From Pseudomonas sp. LP_7_YM (GTDB lineage Bacteria; Pseudomonadota; Gammaproteobacteria; Pseudomonadales; Pseudomonadaceae), in the NCBI RefSeq assembly GCF_004364435.1, contig NZ_SOCT01000011.1, positions 1 to 64,000 of the forward strand: a stretch of 64,000 nucleotides of DNA, given 5' to 3'. Below the pieces are notes generated by a model. It was given only the letters and a program-made list of their open reading frames with translations. It was not told the DNA's origin and made no database searches. This document shows positions 27,172-36,918 of this stretch, in pieces (the stretch's first letter is position 1; the number at the start of each line of letters is the position of its first letter). A program made the translations under genes and the position numbers.

Positions 27172-27191
27172 TGATTGCCATCGCCCGCACT

Positions 27192-27683
27192 TCAACCCTC
27201 GTGGCTCGCCACCTGCACCAACCCCGCGTCCACCAGCCATTGCTCCAGTATCACCAGGTCCGGGATGCGTGCCACGGTCTCGCCCACCTGTACCGCCGCC
27301 AGTTCCAGTTCGGCAAGCGGTACGTCCACGTAGCTCAGCTGGCTGTCGAGCTTGCAGGAGCGCGGAATGCCTTGGGTCAGCAGGGCGATGAATTTCAGAC
27401 CGGGTCGCCCGCCCAGGGCATTGAGAATGACGATTCGCGCTCGCCCCCCCACCAGCGCGCGGCTGCCGCAGGCGGCTTCGAAGCTAAGCAGCGGCAAGCT
27501 GCGGTGGCGCCAGTTGATCGGGCCCAGGTACCACTGCGGCGCGGCGGGGTCAGCGATGCTGTCCTGATAGTCGATCAATTCGGCGATGGCGACGTTGGGC
27601 AACAGCAGATGCCGGTCACTCAGAGGAATAAGCAGTCCGGTCAGGCTAGTCAGACGCGAGGTTTGGGTAGTGGTATCAGCCAT
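27192..27683 (-). CDS. chpC: CheW-like protein of the Pil-Chp system
   Basis: 163 residues, one CheW domain (LTGLLIPLSDRHLLLPNVAIAEL to the VIRIPDL-like end). In P. aeruginosa ChpC links some receptors to the ChpA kinase and affects twitching motility. Its start overlaps the chpA stop by 8 nt, so the two are coupled. It is the last gene of the cluster here; chpB is absent between chpA and chpC. Confidence 0.9.
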   Translation of the reverse strand: MADTTTQTSRLTSLTGLLIPLSDRHLLLPNVAIAELIDYQDSIADPAAPQWYLGPINWRHRSLPLLSFEAACGSRALVGGRARIVILNALGGRPGLKFIALLTQGIPRSCKLDSQLSYVDVPLAELELAAVQVGETVARIPDLVILEQWLVDAGLVQVASHEG

Positions 27684-30600
27684 GCGCGTGGCTCCAGTGA
27701 GCGATGCTCGCCAGCAGGGCCGCTTCCTGGTATGGCTTGCTCATGTATTCGTTTACCCCAACGGCCATGGCGCGGTCGCGGTGTTTCTGGCCCGAACGGG
27801 ACGTGATCATGATGATCGGCAGGTGCTTGAGCGCAGCGTCTTCGCGCACCCTGCTGGCGACTTCAAAGCCGTCCATGCGCGGCATTTCGATGTCCAGCAA
27901 CATGACATCCGGCGTGTGCTCAAGCAGCAACGCCATGGCATCGACCCCATCCTTGGCGGTCAGCACGTTCATGCCGTTGCGCTCGAGCAGGCGGCCGGTC
28001 ACCTTGCGAACGGTGACCGAATCGTCCACCACCATCACCAGCAACCTTCGGGCCTGTACCGCCTCGACATGGCGCTGCGGCGCCTGACCGGATATCTGCA
28101 AAGCCAGCAGTTGCGTGTGCAGACGGCGAATGTGGGCGAACAGATCGAGAATCAGCACCACGCGGCCATCGCCCAGGATGGTCGCCCCGGAAATCCCCTG
28201 TACCCCGGCGAACTGCGGGCCGAGGTTTTTCACCACGATTTCCCGCGCCCCTGCCAGCGCGTCTACCTGCACCGCCACCCATTGGTCGTGCACATGAACC
28301 AGCAGCACCGGGAGCGGCTGGGTCTGGCCGATCAGTTTTGGCGGCTGACCATTGTTGAGCAGTTCCCCCAGGTAGCGCAGTTCATAGGTGCGCCCGCCAT
28401 ATTGGTAACGTGGCGGGGTGGTCTGGTAGCAACCCTCCAGCTCGCTGGGCATGACCCGCACGATGCCTTCGACGCTGTTCAACGGCACCGCGTATTGCTC
28501 TTCGCCGCACTGCACCATCAGCGCCCGGTTCACCGATACCGAGAACGGCAAGCGAATGCGAAAACGCGCACCTTGCCCCGATTTCGAGTCGATGACCATC
28601 GAACCGCCCAGTTGCTTGACCTCTGCATGCACGACGTCCATACCCACGCCGCGTCCGGAAATCTGGGTGATGGTTTGCGCCGTGGAAAAGCCGGCTTGCA
28701 GAATGAACTGCAGCGTATCGTGCTCGCTCAATTGGGCATCAGAGGCGATCAATCCACGTTTGATTGCCTTGCGTCGCACTGCTTCGAAATCCACACCGGC
28801 ACCGTCGTCGCTCATTTCAATGACGATGTCGCCACCTTCATGGGCAAGACTCAGGGAAATGCACCCCTCTTCCGGCTTGCCCGCCGCCAGGCGTTTTTCC
28901 GTGCTTTCCAGCCCATGATCGATGGCGTTACGCAGCATGTGCTCCAGTGGAGCGACCATGCGCTCCAGCACATTGCGGTCCATTTCGCCCTCGGCATTGA
29001 GCACGTCAAAATTGACCTTCTTGTGCAGCTCGCCCGACACCTGCCGCACGATCCTGCGCAGGCGCGGCACCATACGCTCGAAGGGGACCATCCGTGTGCG
29101 CATCAGGTTTTCCTGAAGCTCGGTGTTGACCCGTGCCTGCTGCAACAGCAGCGTTTCGGCGTCATGGGCGCGGGTGTCGAGGGTTTCCTTGAGGTCCATC
29201 AGGTCGGACGCAGACTCGAACAAGGCCCGGGACAGCTGCTGGAGTTGGGAGTGGCGGTCCATTTCCAACGGGTCGAACTCTTCATAGCCCAACCGCTCGG
29301 TCTGATGATCACGACTGAGAATGCGCCCCTGGGTTTCGATGTCCAGCCGCCGCAACTGATCGCGCATGCGTTCAATGGTGGTTTCCATTTCGATCAGGGT
29401 GACCTGAGCATCGCTGACCTGTTGCTCGATGCGACCGCGGAAGATCGAGGTTTCACCGGCCAGGTTGACCAAGTCCTCCAGTTGCTCGGCAGGCACCTTG
29501 ACCATTTCTGGTCCCGCCCGCTCGACGTCGGCGTCGGGTGCCGCCGGTGGGGGTTCGAAAACGGCTGGCGTCGGCGCTGGCGCGGGTTGGTCGACACGCT
29601 CTTGAACCTCGCCCGCTGACGAGTAATGCGTGATGCTTTCGATCAGCAGCATCGGGTTGGGCAACGGCTCGTAACCACGAACGGCGTCGACCATGTCGGC
29701 AAGCATGTCGTGACCGCTCTGCAACAGGCCATTGAGCAATGCACTGTTTTTCAGGCCTCCACTCGCCAGCCCTTCGTACAAGGACTCCAGCTCATGGGCC
29801 AGATCACCGATGGGGGCGATTTCCACCATGCGCGCACCCCCCTTGAGGGTATGCAGGTCGCGCAACAGGTTTTCCACTTCCACGCTGCTTTGCGGATCGG
29901 CCTGCCAGCGCACCAAGGCAGAACTCGAACTTTCAATGATGTCTTCGGCTTCTTCGAGAAAAATCTCCAGCAACTCAGGATCACGCTCGTCCAGCGGCTG
30001 GATCATCGATCCAACGCTGCGCGGCTCGCCATCGCTAGCGCCAAGGTTGCTGCTCGACTGGCGGAAGTCGCGAATCGATTCGATCAGCGCTGCAGGGGAT
30101 GTCAGCTCTAGGCGGTCATGCAACTGCTCCAGCATCGCCGCCAGATGATCGTGGCTGCGGGTCAGCAAGTCGACCAGTGCCGGCGTGTAACTGCAGCGTC
30201 GGTCGATCAAACCTTCATACAGCGACTCAAGCTCATGCCCCAGATCCCCCACCGGACCGATTTCGGCCATCCGTGCGCCGCCCTTGAGCGTATGCAGATC
30301 ACGTTGCAGCGACGACAACGGCAGCAGGTCTTCCGGTTCAGCCAGCCAGCGTTGCAAGGCATGGCCTGCACTGTCGAGGATATCGACGGCCTCTTCGAGG
30401 AAGATATCGACGATTTCCTGATCGATAGCGTCTCGCGCAGGCTGCCTCGCAAGCTGCGCTTGAGCATCGAGGCTATCGGTGGCCTGGCTCAGCTCTGTGA
30501 CGCTGGTCGCCAGGCCGCCATCGCTTTTGATCACCCCCATGGCGTCAGGGTCCAGGGCTTGTTCGAGCAAATCCCGTAATGCCCGCACGCCTTCCGGGCA

Positions 30601-33600
30601 CGGCTCGACCTGTTGCCCGGCGGCAATCTGATCGAGCATGTTAATCAACGCTTCGTGGGCATTGGCGGCCTCATGGAAAAACCGCTCACTGACCGCCAGG
30701 CTGCTTTCTTCCACTGCGCCGTACAGATCAAGCAGCGCTTCACACAACTCATCCACCTGAGGCAGGTCGGCCATGTGCGCGCCGTGGCCCAGCATGGTTA
30801 GTTCATCGAGCAGGGCATTGAGCGGCTGCCGCTCCCCCGGATGCTCTCGCCAGCGTTTGAGCAGATTTTCGGCATCCAGCAGGATGTCCATGCCGTCGGT
30901 CAGAAAGTTGGCGATCAACTGCGGGTTGCGACGTATACGCAGGCCATTGTTGTCGGCGTTCAAGGCTGCGGCCATACGTTCGTCCAGCAACTCGTGAGCG
31001 GTGGCAATGAGCGGTGCGGCGCCCTCGATCGACATCAACGGGTCAACATTGAGCTGCGCCAGGCCTTGATGAAAGAGCGGTTCGGCTGATCGCAACAGGT
31101 CGATCTCAGGCTGACCCACGGCGATCAGGTTGGTCTTGAACTCACGCACCAACTGATCCAGCGGGCTTGCCAGCTCGGCCATCGGCAACACACCGGCCAT
31201 GTAGGCGCTGCCCTTGAGGGTGTGCAGCGCTCGCAGCAACTCATCGTTGAATGACGGCGACAGGGCGTGCTGCGCTGCTTCCAGGTAGTGATGAAGCACG
31301 TCCAGGTGGGTCTGCGCTTCCTGGCGAAAGATCTCCAGCAATTGCGGGTCAAAGCCTTCAGGCTCAGCTTTGCCGCGGCCTGCCGGCAAGGGTACTGCGG
31401 GCTCATCGTCCTCTCCTTGGGCTAGCGCATGGGCGCGAGCGGCCAACACATCCACATCATCGCGCTGACGTTGAACGTCTTCGGCAAAATCACGGACGAC
31501 CTCCGGCAGCAGCGCCAGCACATCTTCAAGCAGCTGATGAACCTGTGCATTCGGCTCGACGCTGCCCTCCAGCACACGATTGAGAAGGTTTTCAACCGAC
31601 CAGGCCAGTTCGCCGAGCACCAGCGCCCGGACCATGCGCCCGCTGCCTTTGAGTGTGTGAAAGGCGCGGCGAATTTCACCCAGCGCCGAAAGGTTAGCGG
31701 TATCGGCCACCCAGCGCGGCAGGTACTCAAGCAGCGCTCCGAGCACCTCGTCGGTTTCTTCAAGAAATACGTCTCGCAGTTCATCGTCCACCGACTGCTC
31801 GCCCTTGGGCGGCGGCAACAGACTGGCGGGCACATGCCGCGCCGGTGGGTTGACGGCGGACACCGGACTGGCGAGAACTTCGGCAATGCTTGGGCCAGGG
31901 CTGGCGCTGGCCTGTTGTTCGCGCAGTTGCTCAAGTTCTTCCGGGCTGATCACCTCGTCGAGTAACGGCACGTCCGCTGTATCGGGAACGGGGGCATAAC
32001 CGAGCCTGGCCAGGCTGTCCTGAGCCAGATCGAGCACATGCTCGCCCGGCGCCTCCGGGTCTTCAGCCATGCGCTCCAGGTAGTATTCGATACCGATAAG
32101 GACGTCGGCCAGATGGTCCAGCTGCGACCACGCCGGGCGCTCCCCACCCTGCAACAAGTGTTCGGCGATGTATTCGTTGCACGCCGCCAGCAAGCCGGAA
32201 GCGCGGGCCAGCGGGATCATCGCCAACGCGCCGCGCACCTGTGTCAACTGCTCGGAGACCGGCGCCAGGCGTTGGTGGTCAAGTTCGCCATCAATGTAAT
32301 CGTCGATCACATCCTTGGCCTGCTGCAGTACGACCCGGGCTTCCTTGATCACCAATTGATGAATCTGACTCAGATCGGTGGTGGGCAGGCGGCTCTCTTC
32401 GGGACTGCGCTGGTCAACGGTGCCGGCCATGCCCGCCAGTGTCGCCTCGACATACAGCAAAGCACCTGCGACATCCATCAGCGTGGCATCGGCGGGCTCG
32501 CGTTGGCCCTGGGCCATGCCCTGAACGACGGCCAACTGGTCGATGATGACCTTGCGCGGCTGGCCAAAGCCCAGGACCGCCAAGGTGTCGGCGATCTGCC
32601 GAAGTGGCGGCAACAGAGCGTTGAGTTCGCTGATGTGCTGGCGATCACCGCGCACGAAAACATCGAGCCGCTCCTTGGTCCGTACCAATTCGTCACAGAG
32701 CGCGATGATCACCGAGTGCATCGCGTCGCGGTCAGGGCCGGCCATGCGCGCGCGCTCTTCATCCACCAGCGCGCTTTCCGGCAAGGCGTCGGCCAAGCCA
32801 TATTGATCTTTCAATTCGATCATCCTCTGGGCCTGACTGTCGGATTTGGCGATATAGAACAGCAGGCTTTTGAGCAACTCATCCGGTGCTGGCTGATTGA
32901 TCCCGGCGATGCCTTGCTCCAACAAACGCTTGAGTTCCTTGTCGGCATCCTTGAACAAGCTGCGCAACGCGGGGCTATTGGTAAAATTGCCGCTGGCCAT
33001 GGTCTCGACCAGCGCCGAAGCGATGCGCCATAAGGGCTCAAGCGGCGCGTCCTTGCACAGCGCCTCAAGACGGGCGAACACCTTGCTCATATAACCCAAC
33101 TGGGTCTGAACATCCTGCTCGCGCAACAGGCCGACCAGCGCGGTTTGCAGGGTCTGGCGCAGCTTGCGCAGTTTCGTGGGTAATTCCGGGCTGTCACGCC
33201 GGGCCAGGGCCTGCTCGTCGAGTCCGGCAGTCGACAGCAGCTGGGGTGAAAACAGGCTGGTTTCCGAAAGCAGGCTTTCACCGCGAGCGCTGCGCAAGTC
33301 GTTGAGCAATGGCAGCACCACAAGTGGCAGGTCGCGCCGTGCCGAATGCACGCGGTCCAGATAGACCGGCAACTGGCTCATCGCCTGTTCCAGCAACTGG
33401 ATGGCTTCAGTTTCCTGAGCCACACGCCCCTGCTGCAGGGCCAGCGCCAACTGTTCGATTTCTTCGGCGAACAGCGCCGCGCCGTAGAACTCGACCATCT
33501 GCAGGCTGCCATGCACCTGATGGATGAGGTCCAGGCAGGTTTGCAGCGCAGCAGGCGCGTGCGCAGACGCGACGAAGGCGTCCAGCGACTGGCGGGCATG

Positions 33601-33666
33601 CTTGAGGGTTTCGGCTATCTCACCCTTGACCCACTCCAGGGCCACATAGTCGTGACGGTCAGGCAT
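27676..33666 (-). CDS. chpA: Hybrid CheA-like sensor kinase with multiple Hpt domains
   Basis: 1996 residues. Four canonical phosphotransfer motifs HTLKG are at His670, His815, His1125 and His1272. An N-terminal Hpt-like helix (IHQVHGSLQMV, His52), a degenerate one with VRGALAMIPL and no His, and one with LGHGAHM lie among them. Then come the dimerisation/ATPase core (LEHMLRNAIDHGLES, GRGVGMDVVHAEVKQLGG), a CheW-like domain (about 1720-1830) and a C-terminal receiver (VMVVDDSVTVRK, VMLLDIEMPRMDG, near 1870-1990). It phosphorylates PilG and PilH to control type IV pilus extension and retraction. PAO1 ChpA is about 2470 residues, so this is a shorter form. Confidence 0.95.
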   Translation of the reverse strand: MPDRHDYVALEWVKGEIAETLKHARQSLDAFVASAHAPAALQTCLDLIHQVHGSLQMVEFYGAALFAEEIEQLALALQQGRVAQETEAIQLLEQAMSQLPVYLDRVHSARRDLPLVVLPLLNDLRSARGESLLSETSLFSPQLLSTAGLDEQALARRDSPELPTKLRKLRQTLQTALVGLLREQDVQTQLGYMSKVFARLEALCKDAPLEPLWRIASALVETMASGNFTNSPALRSLFKDADKELKRLLEQGIAGINQPAPDELLKSLLFYIAKSDSQAQRMIELKDQYGLADALPESALVDEERARMAGPDRDAMHSVIIALCDELVRTKERLDVFVRGDRQHISELNALLPPLRQIADTLAVLGFGQPRKVIIDQLAVVQGMAQGQREPADATLMDVAGALLYVEATLAGMAGTVDQRSPEESRLPTTDLSQIHQLVIKEARVVLQQAKDVIDDYIDGELDHQRLAPVSEQLTQVRGALAMIPLARASGLLAACNEYIAEHLLQGGERPAWSQLDHLADVLIGIEYYLERMAEDPEAPGEHVLDLAQDSLARLGYAPVPDTADVPLLDEVISPEELEQLREQQASASPGPSIAEVLASPVSAVNPPARHVPASLLPPPKGEQSVDDELRDVFLEETDEVLGALLEYLPRWVADTANLSALGEIRRAFHTLKGSGRMVRALVLGELAWSVENLLNRVLEGSVEPNAQVHQLLEDVLALLPEVVRDFAEDVQRQRDDVDVLAARAHALAQGEDDEPAVPLPAGRGKAEPEGFDPQLLEIFRQEAQTHLDVLHHYLEAAQHALSPSFNDELLRALHTLKGSAYMAGVLPMAELASPLDQLVREFKTNLIAVGQPEIDLLRSAEPLFHQGLAQLNVDPLMSIEGAAPLIATAHELLDERMAAALNADNNGLRIRRNPQLIANFLTDGMDILLDAENLLKRWREHPGERQPLNALLDELTMLGHGAHMADLPQVDELCEALLDLYGAVEESSLAVSERFFHEAANAHEALINMLDQIAAGQQVEPCPEGVRALRDLLEQALDPDAMGVIKSDGGLATSVTELSQATDSLDAQAQLARQPARDAIDQEIVDIFLEEAVDILDSAGHALQRWLAEPEDLLPLSSLQRDLHTLKGGARMAEIGPVGDLGHELESLYEGLIDRRCSYTPALVDLLTRSHDHLAAMLEQLHDRLELTSPAALIESIRDFRQSSSNLGASDGEPRSVGSMIQPLDERDPELLEIFLEEAEDIIESSSSALVRWQADPQSSVEVENLLRDLHTLKGGARMVEIAPIGDLAHELESLYEGLASGGLKNSALLNGLLQSGHDMLADMVDAVRGYEPLPNPMLLIESITHYSSAGEVQERVDQPAPAPTPAVFEPPPAAPDADVERAGPEMVKVPAEQLEDLVNLAGETSIFRGRIEQQVSDAQVTLIEMETTIERMRDQLRRLDIETQGRILSRDHQTERLGYEEFDPLEMDRHSQLQQLSRALFESASDLMDLKETLDTRAHDAETLLLQQARVNTELQENLMRTRMVPFERMVPRLRRIVRQVSGELHKKVNFDVLNAEGEMDRNVLERMVAPLEHMLRNAIDHGLESTEKRLAAGKPEEGCISLSLAHEGGDIVIEMSDDGAGVDFEAVRRKAIKRGLIASDAQLSEHDTLQFILQAGFSTAQTITQISGRGVGMDVVHAEVKQLGGSMVIDSKSGQGARFRIRLPFSVSVNRALMVQCGEEQYAVPLNSVEGIVRVMPSELEGCYQTTPPRYQYGGRTYELRYLGELLNNGQPPKLIGQTQPLPVLLVHVHDQWVAVQVDALAGAREIVVKNLGPQFAGVQGISGATILGDGRVVLILDLFAHIRRLHTQLLALQISGQAPQRHVEAVQARRLLVMVVDDSVTVRKVTGRLLERNGMNVLTAKDGVDAMALLLEHTPDVMLLDIEMPRMDGFEVASRVREDAALKHLPIIMITSRSGQKHRDRAMAVGVNEYMSKPYQEAALLASIAHWSHAHG

Positions 33667-33702
33667 GGTGACTCCGCTTGCCCAAATCTGGTGCCCCCAA
33701 GA

Positions 33703-35745
33703 TCAATGCTGATCCCGTGAAGCCGGTAGTGTAAAACCGGACACCGAACGACGCATCTCGCTGGCCATTTTCGCCAGGTTGCCCATGCTCTGCGCAGTGG
33801 CCGCCGTTCCTGAGGTGGTTTGCGTAGTGGTCTGCTGGATCACGGTCATGGTCGCGGAAATCTGCTGGCCCAGCGCTGCCTGCTGCCGGGCCGCGTTGGT
33901 AATGCTCTCGACCAGCGCCGCCAGCACCTTGGAAACGCCTTCGATCTCTTCCAGGGCAACACCGGCATCGTGCGCCAATCGGGCGCCCCGCACCACTTCG
34001 GTGGTGGTCTGTTCCATGGAAATGACCGCTTCGTTCGTGTCGTTTTGAATCGCCCGGACCAGCGTCTCGATCTGCTTGGTGGCTGACGAAGAACGCTCGG
34101 CCAGACGCTGCACCTCGTCCGCCACCACCGCAAAACCGCGACCGGCGTCGCCGGCCATGGAGGCCTGGATGGCGGCATTGAGTGCCAGGATGTTGGTCTG
34201 GTCGGCAATGTCATCGATCAGGCTGACGATGTCGCCGATTTCCTGCGAAGACTCACCCAGCCGTTTGATGCGCTTGGAGGTGTCCTGAATCTGCTCACGA
34301 ATGTTGTCCATGCCGTTGATGGTGTTGTGCACCACTTCGTTGCCTTTGTTGGCAATCGCCACGGAACGCTCGGCCACTGCTACCGACTCGGATGCGTTGG
34401 CCGACACCTGTTGGACTGAACGGGTCATGTCATTGACCGCGTTGGATGCTACGGCGATCTGCAGGGCCTGATGCTCGGAAGCAGCGGCAAGCTGGGTGGC
34501 AGTGGTCTGGGTATCCTTGACCGCGCCGAAGACCTGCTCGGCAGTCAGGTTAATGGTCGCAACCAGCTCGCGCAGTTGATCGATGGAATAGTTGATGGAG
34601 TCGGCAATGGCGCCGGTAAAGTCCTCGGTCACGGACGCGGCAACGGTCAGATTGCCATCGGCCAGGTCTTCGATTTCGTCGAGCAATCGCATGATCGCAT
34701 TCTGGTTACGCTCGTTCTTTTTGGCGGTTTCCCGCAACTGGCGATTGGTTTCTCGAACCATCACCAGCCCGATCAGGATGATCGACGCCAGCGCCAGCAA
34801 GCCCAGAACATAACCCACGTAAGTATTTGCAGCCCGACCGCCGGCCATGTGCTCAAAGCTGTTGGCCAGCACCGAGGCCTCGTCGAGCAGCGTCTGGGAG
34901 AGCGTAAAGATGCTCCCTGCCGCCTCACGAACATCGAGCAATTCCGGCGACGTTTCCAGAATTTCGTCAACCGATCCCGACACGAACTGGAACAGCTCGG
35001 CAATTTCCGCCAATCGGGCGCGAGCGTCGCGATCCTCAACCTGAGTGATCTTCAGGGCCGCATTGCCTTCGAGCATACCGTTGAGCACACGACCGAACTG
35101 ACCGGCGTCGCGTCCGAACGCGTCGGCCGCCTGGACTGCGGTTTCATCGCCCGACAGCACGGTATTCACCGCGCCTAGGATTCGCTCTGCCAACAGAGAC
35201 TGACGCTGGGCAAGGGCCACCTGAGCGGCAGATGCGCGGGTTTGCAGCAGAATCCCGACAACCTTCTCTGACTCGCTCTGCAGTTGCGGGATGGTTTCGG
35301 CCAGTGTGGCCGCGACCTGATGCAACGACAGCACGGTTTGTTCGCGTGCAAGGATGACGTCGGTACTTTTGCGCAGGTTCTCCCAATCGTTCTGCACTGC
35401 TTTCAGCTCGTCGGCGACGGCGGAAGGCGCTGCTGGCAGACCGGTATGCTTGTCGCCCTTCTTCAGGTATTCCCAGCGCGCGTCAAAATCGTTGCGCGCA
35501 TCGGCCAGCAGCTTGAAGGCTGCGGCCTTACCGGCGGCGGCTTCGGTGGCATTCTTGGCAATCCGCTGGGAAAGCACACGCAGCTCACCGGCATGACCGA
35601 TGTACTGCTTGTCGTAGTTGGACTGCGTGCTCAGGTACGCAAAGTTGACGAACAGCAGCATGATGAAAACGATCAGGCAAACGAACAACGCGATGATTTG
35701 CGAGCGACTGCGCGCGGCTTCCAGGGATTTGCCGGTACTACTCAT
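33703..35745 (-). CDS. pilJ: Methyl-accepting chemotaxis protein of the pilus system
   Basis: 680 residues. A transmembrane helix (about 17-38), a PilJ-type periplasmic sensor region, a second helix (VGYVLGLLALASIILIGLV, about 310-330), a HAMP-like segment and a cytoplasmic coiled-coil signalling domain follow in order. The hairpin tip reads DQTNILALNAAIQASMAGDA, with Gln-Ala-Ser in place of the common Glu-Ala-Ala. It sends surface or pilin signals to ChpA. The methyltransferase PilK, next to pilJ in P. aeruginosa, is not present; chpA starts 36 bp after the stop. Confidence 0.95.
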   Translation of the reverse strand: MSSTGKSLEAARSRSQIIALFVCLIVFIMLLFVNFAYLSTQSNYDKQYIGHAGELRVLSQRIAKNATEAAAGKAAAFKLLADARNDFDARWEYLKKGDKHTGLPAAPSAVADELKAVQNDWENLRKSTDVILAREQTVLSLHQVAATLAETIPQLQSESEKVVGILLQTRASAAQVALAQRQSLLAERILGAVNTVLSGDETAVQAADAFGRDAGQFGRVLNGMLEGNAALKITQVEDRDARARLAEIAELFQFVSGSVDEILETSPELLDVREAAGSIFTLSQTLLDEASVLANSFEHMAGGRAANTYVGYVLGLLALASIILIGLVMVRETNRQLRETAKKNERNQNAIMRLLDEIEDLADGNLTVAASVTEDFTGAIADSINYSIDQLRELVATINLTAEQVFGAVKDTQTTATQLAAASEHQALQIAVASNAVNDMTRSVQQVSANASESVAVAERSVAIANKGNEVVHNTINGMDNIREQIQDTSKRIKRLGESSQEIGDIVSLIDDIADQTNILALNAAIQASMAGDAGRGFAVVADEVQRLAERSSSATKQIETLVRAIQNDTNEAVISMEQTTTEVVRGARLAHDAGVALEEIEGVSKVLAALVESITNAARQQAALGQQISATMTVIQQTTTQTTSGTAATAQSMGNLAKMASEMRRSVSGFTLPASRDQH

Positions 35746-35950
35746 GGCTCAGGGCTCCGCCTGAAGTTGGGTTTGTGTTGAGTCGGCAGGTACACAACGG
35801 CACTGCAGGATCTGGCTTGCTGGCGAACCCGCAGTGCCAGGCGACTCATGTACAGCTGACGCGCGCGACTCACTACAAAAGCCGGAGCTGCGACGGACAA
35901 CCGTATGCCTGTGGAGACGATGAACGTCCACGCTGTGCTGCCAACCCGCA

Positions 35951-36490
35951 TTAAAGTGCGACATCCATGAAACCCGGCGACTGCACCAGCGCTCTGGGAC
36001 TGAAAACTCGCCACGCCTGCTCGCGCAGAAAAAGACCCTGACTGTAGGGGGCGATATCGGGCTCGCTGTCATCGGGCAATTCGGGCATCAAACTGCGCTC
36101 ATTGAAGTGCTGCATGCCCAGCACCTCGTCGACCAGCAGACCGACGAAGACGTCCTGGTGATCGATCACCAGCACCCGACGCGGCTTGCGCGACGGTGAG
36201 AGCTCACGACCAAAGAAGGCATGCAGGTCCATAATCGGCAGCAGCCGTCCGCGCAGATTGGCGATGCCCCTGATCCAGGGCTTGACCCCCGGCAGCGCGG
36301 CGTAACGGGGTTCATGGAGGATTTCGTCGACCTCGCCCATCGGCGCCACGTAAAAGCGCTCGCCCATGCGAAAGCCGATGCCGCTCCAGCCCTGTGGTCG
36401 GGTCTCCTGCAATGGCAACCCGGCAGCCAGCGAGCGGCACCGCTGATCGATGTCGAGCAGCAGCTGAAAGGCGGTTTTCGACTGAGCCAT
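35951..36490 (-). CDS. pilI: CheW-like coupling protein
   Basis: 179 residues, one CheW domain, with the family segment PWIRGIANLRGRLLPIMDLHAFFG. It couples PilJ to the ChpA kinase. It is preceded by pilH by 16 bp. A 205-bp gap separates it from pilJ, unusually long inside this operon; I see no gene or clear terminator in that gap. Confidence 0.93.
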   Translation of the reverse strand: MAQSKTAFQLLLDIDQRCRSLAAGLPLQETRPQGWSGIGFRMGERFYVAPMGEVDEILHEPRYAALPGVKPWIRGIANLRGRLLPIMDLHAFFGRELSPSRKPRRVLVIDHQDVFVGLLVDEVLGMQHFNERSLMPELPDDSEPDIAPYSQGLFLREQAWRVFSPRALVQSPGFMDVAL

Positions 36491-36506
36491 GAATGCTGGC
36501 CGGCGC

Positions 36507-36872
36507 TCAGCCTGCCAGAACCGCGTTCAGGGTTTTCAACAGGGTTTCTTCGTCCACCGGTTTGGTCAGGTAATCCCGTGCGCCCTGGCGCTTGCCCCAG
36601 ACCTTGTCGGTTTCCTGATCCTTGGTGGTGATCATGATTACCGGGATCATGCTGGTGTCGGGGTCCTTGGTCAGTTGACGAGTCGCCTGGAAGCCATTGA
36701 GACCCGGCATGACGATGTCCATCAACACCGCATCGGGTTTTTCCTGACGCGCCAGGGCTACGCCGTCGGCACCGTTTTCCGCCTTGAGGACCTCATGACC
36801 GTGCTTTTCCAGCATCCCGGTCAGCTTGTACATTTCGGTCGGCGAATCATCGACGATCAGAATTCGAGCCAT
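36507..36872 (-). CDS. pilH: Single-domain response regulator of type IV pili
   Basis: 121 residues, a lone receiver domain: acidic pair in ILIVDDSPTEM, phosphorylation site Asp52 in VLMDIVMPGLNG, and the conserved Lys in DYLTKPVDEE. In P. aeruginosa it acts toward pilus retraction and drains phosphate from ChpA. It lies between pilG and pilI in the same direction. Confidence 0.94.
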   Translation of the reverse strand: MARILIVDDSPTEMYKLTGMLEKHGHEVLKAENGADGVALARQEKPDAVLMDIVMPGLNGFQATRQLTKDPDTSMIPVIMITTKDQETDKVWGKRQGARDYLTKPVDEETLLKTLNAVLAG

Positions 36873-36918
36873 GGTGCTTCCCCATAGAAACAGCCGCCCC
36901 TTAACTAAAGGAACGACA

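Noticed and set aside
27586..29619. Plus-strand frame of 677 codons opposite chpA and chpC
   Set aside because: chpA is unmistakable on the other strand; the antisense frame is His/Gln-rich as shadows of high-GC genes often are.
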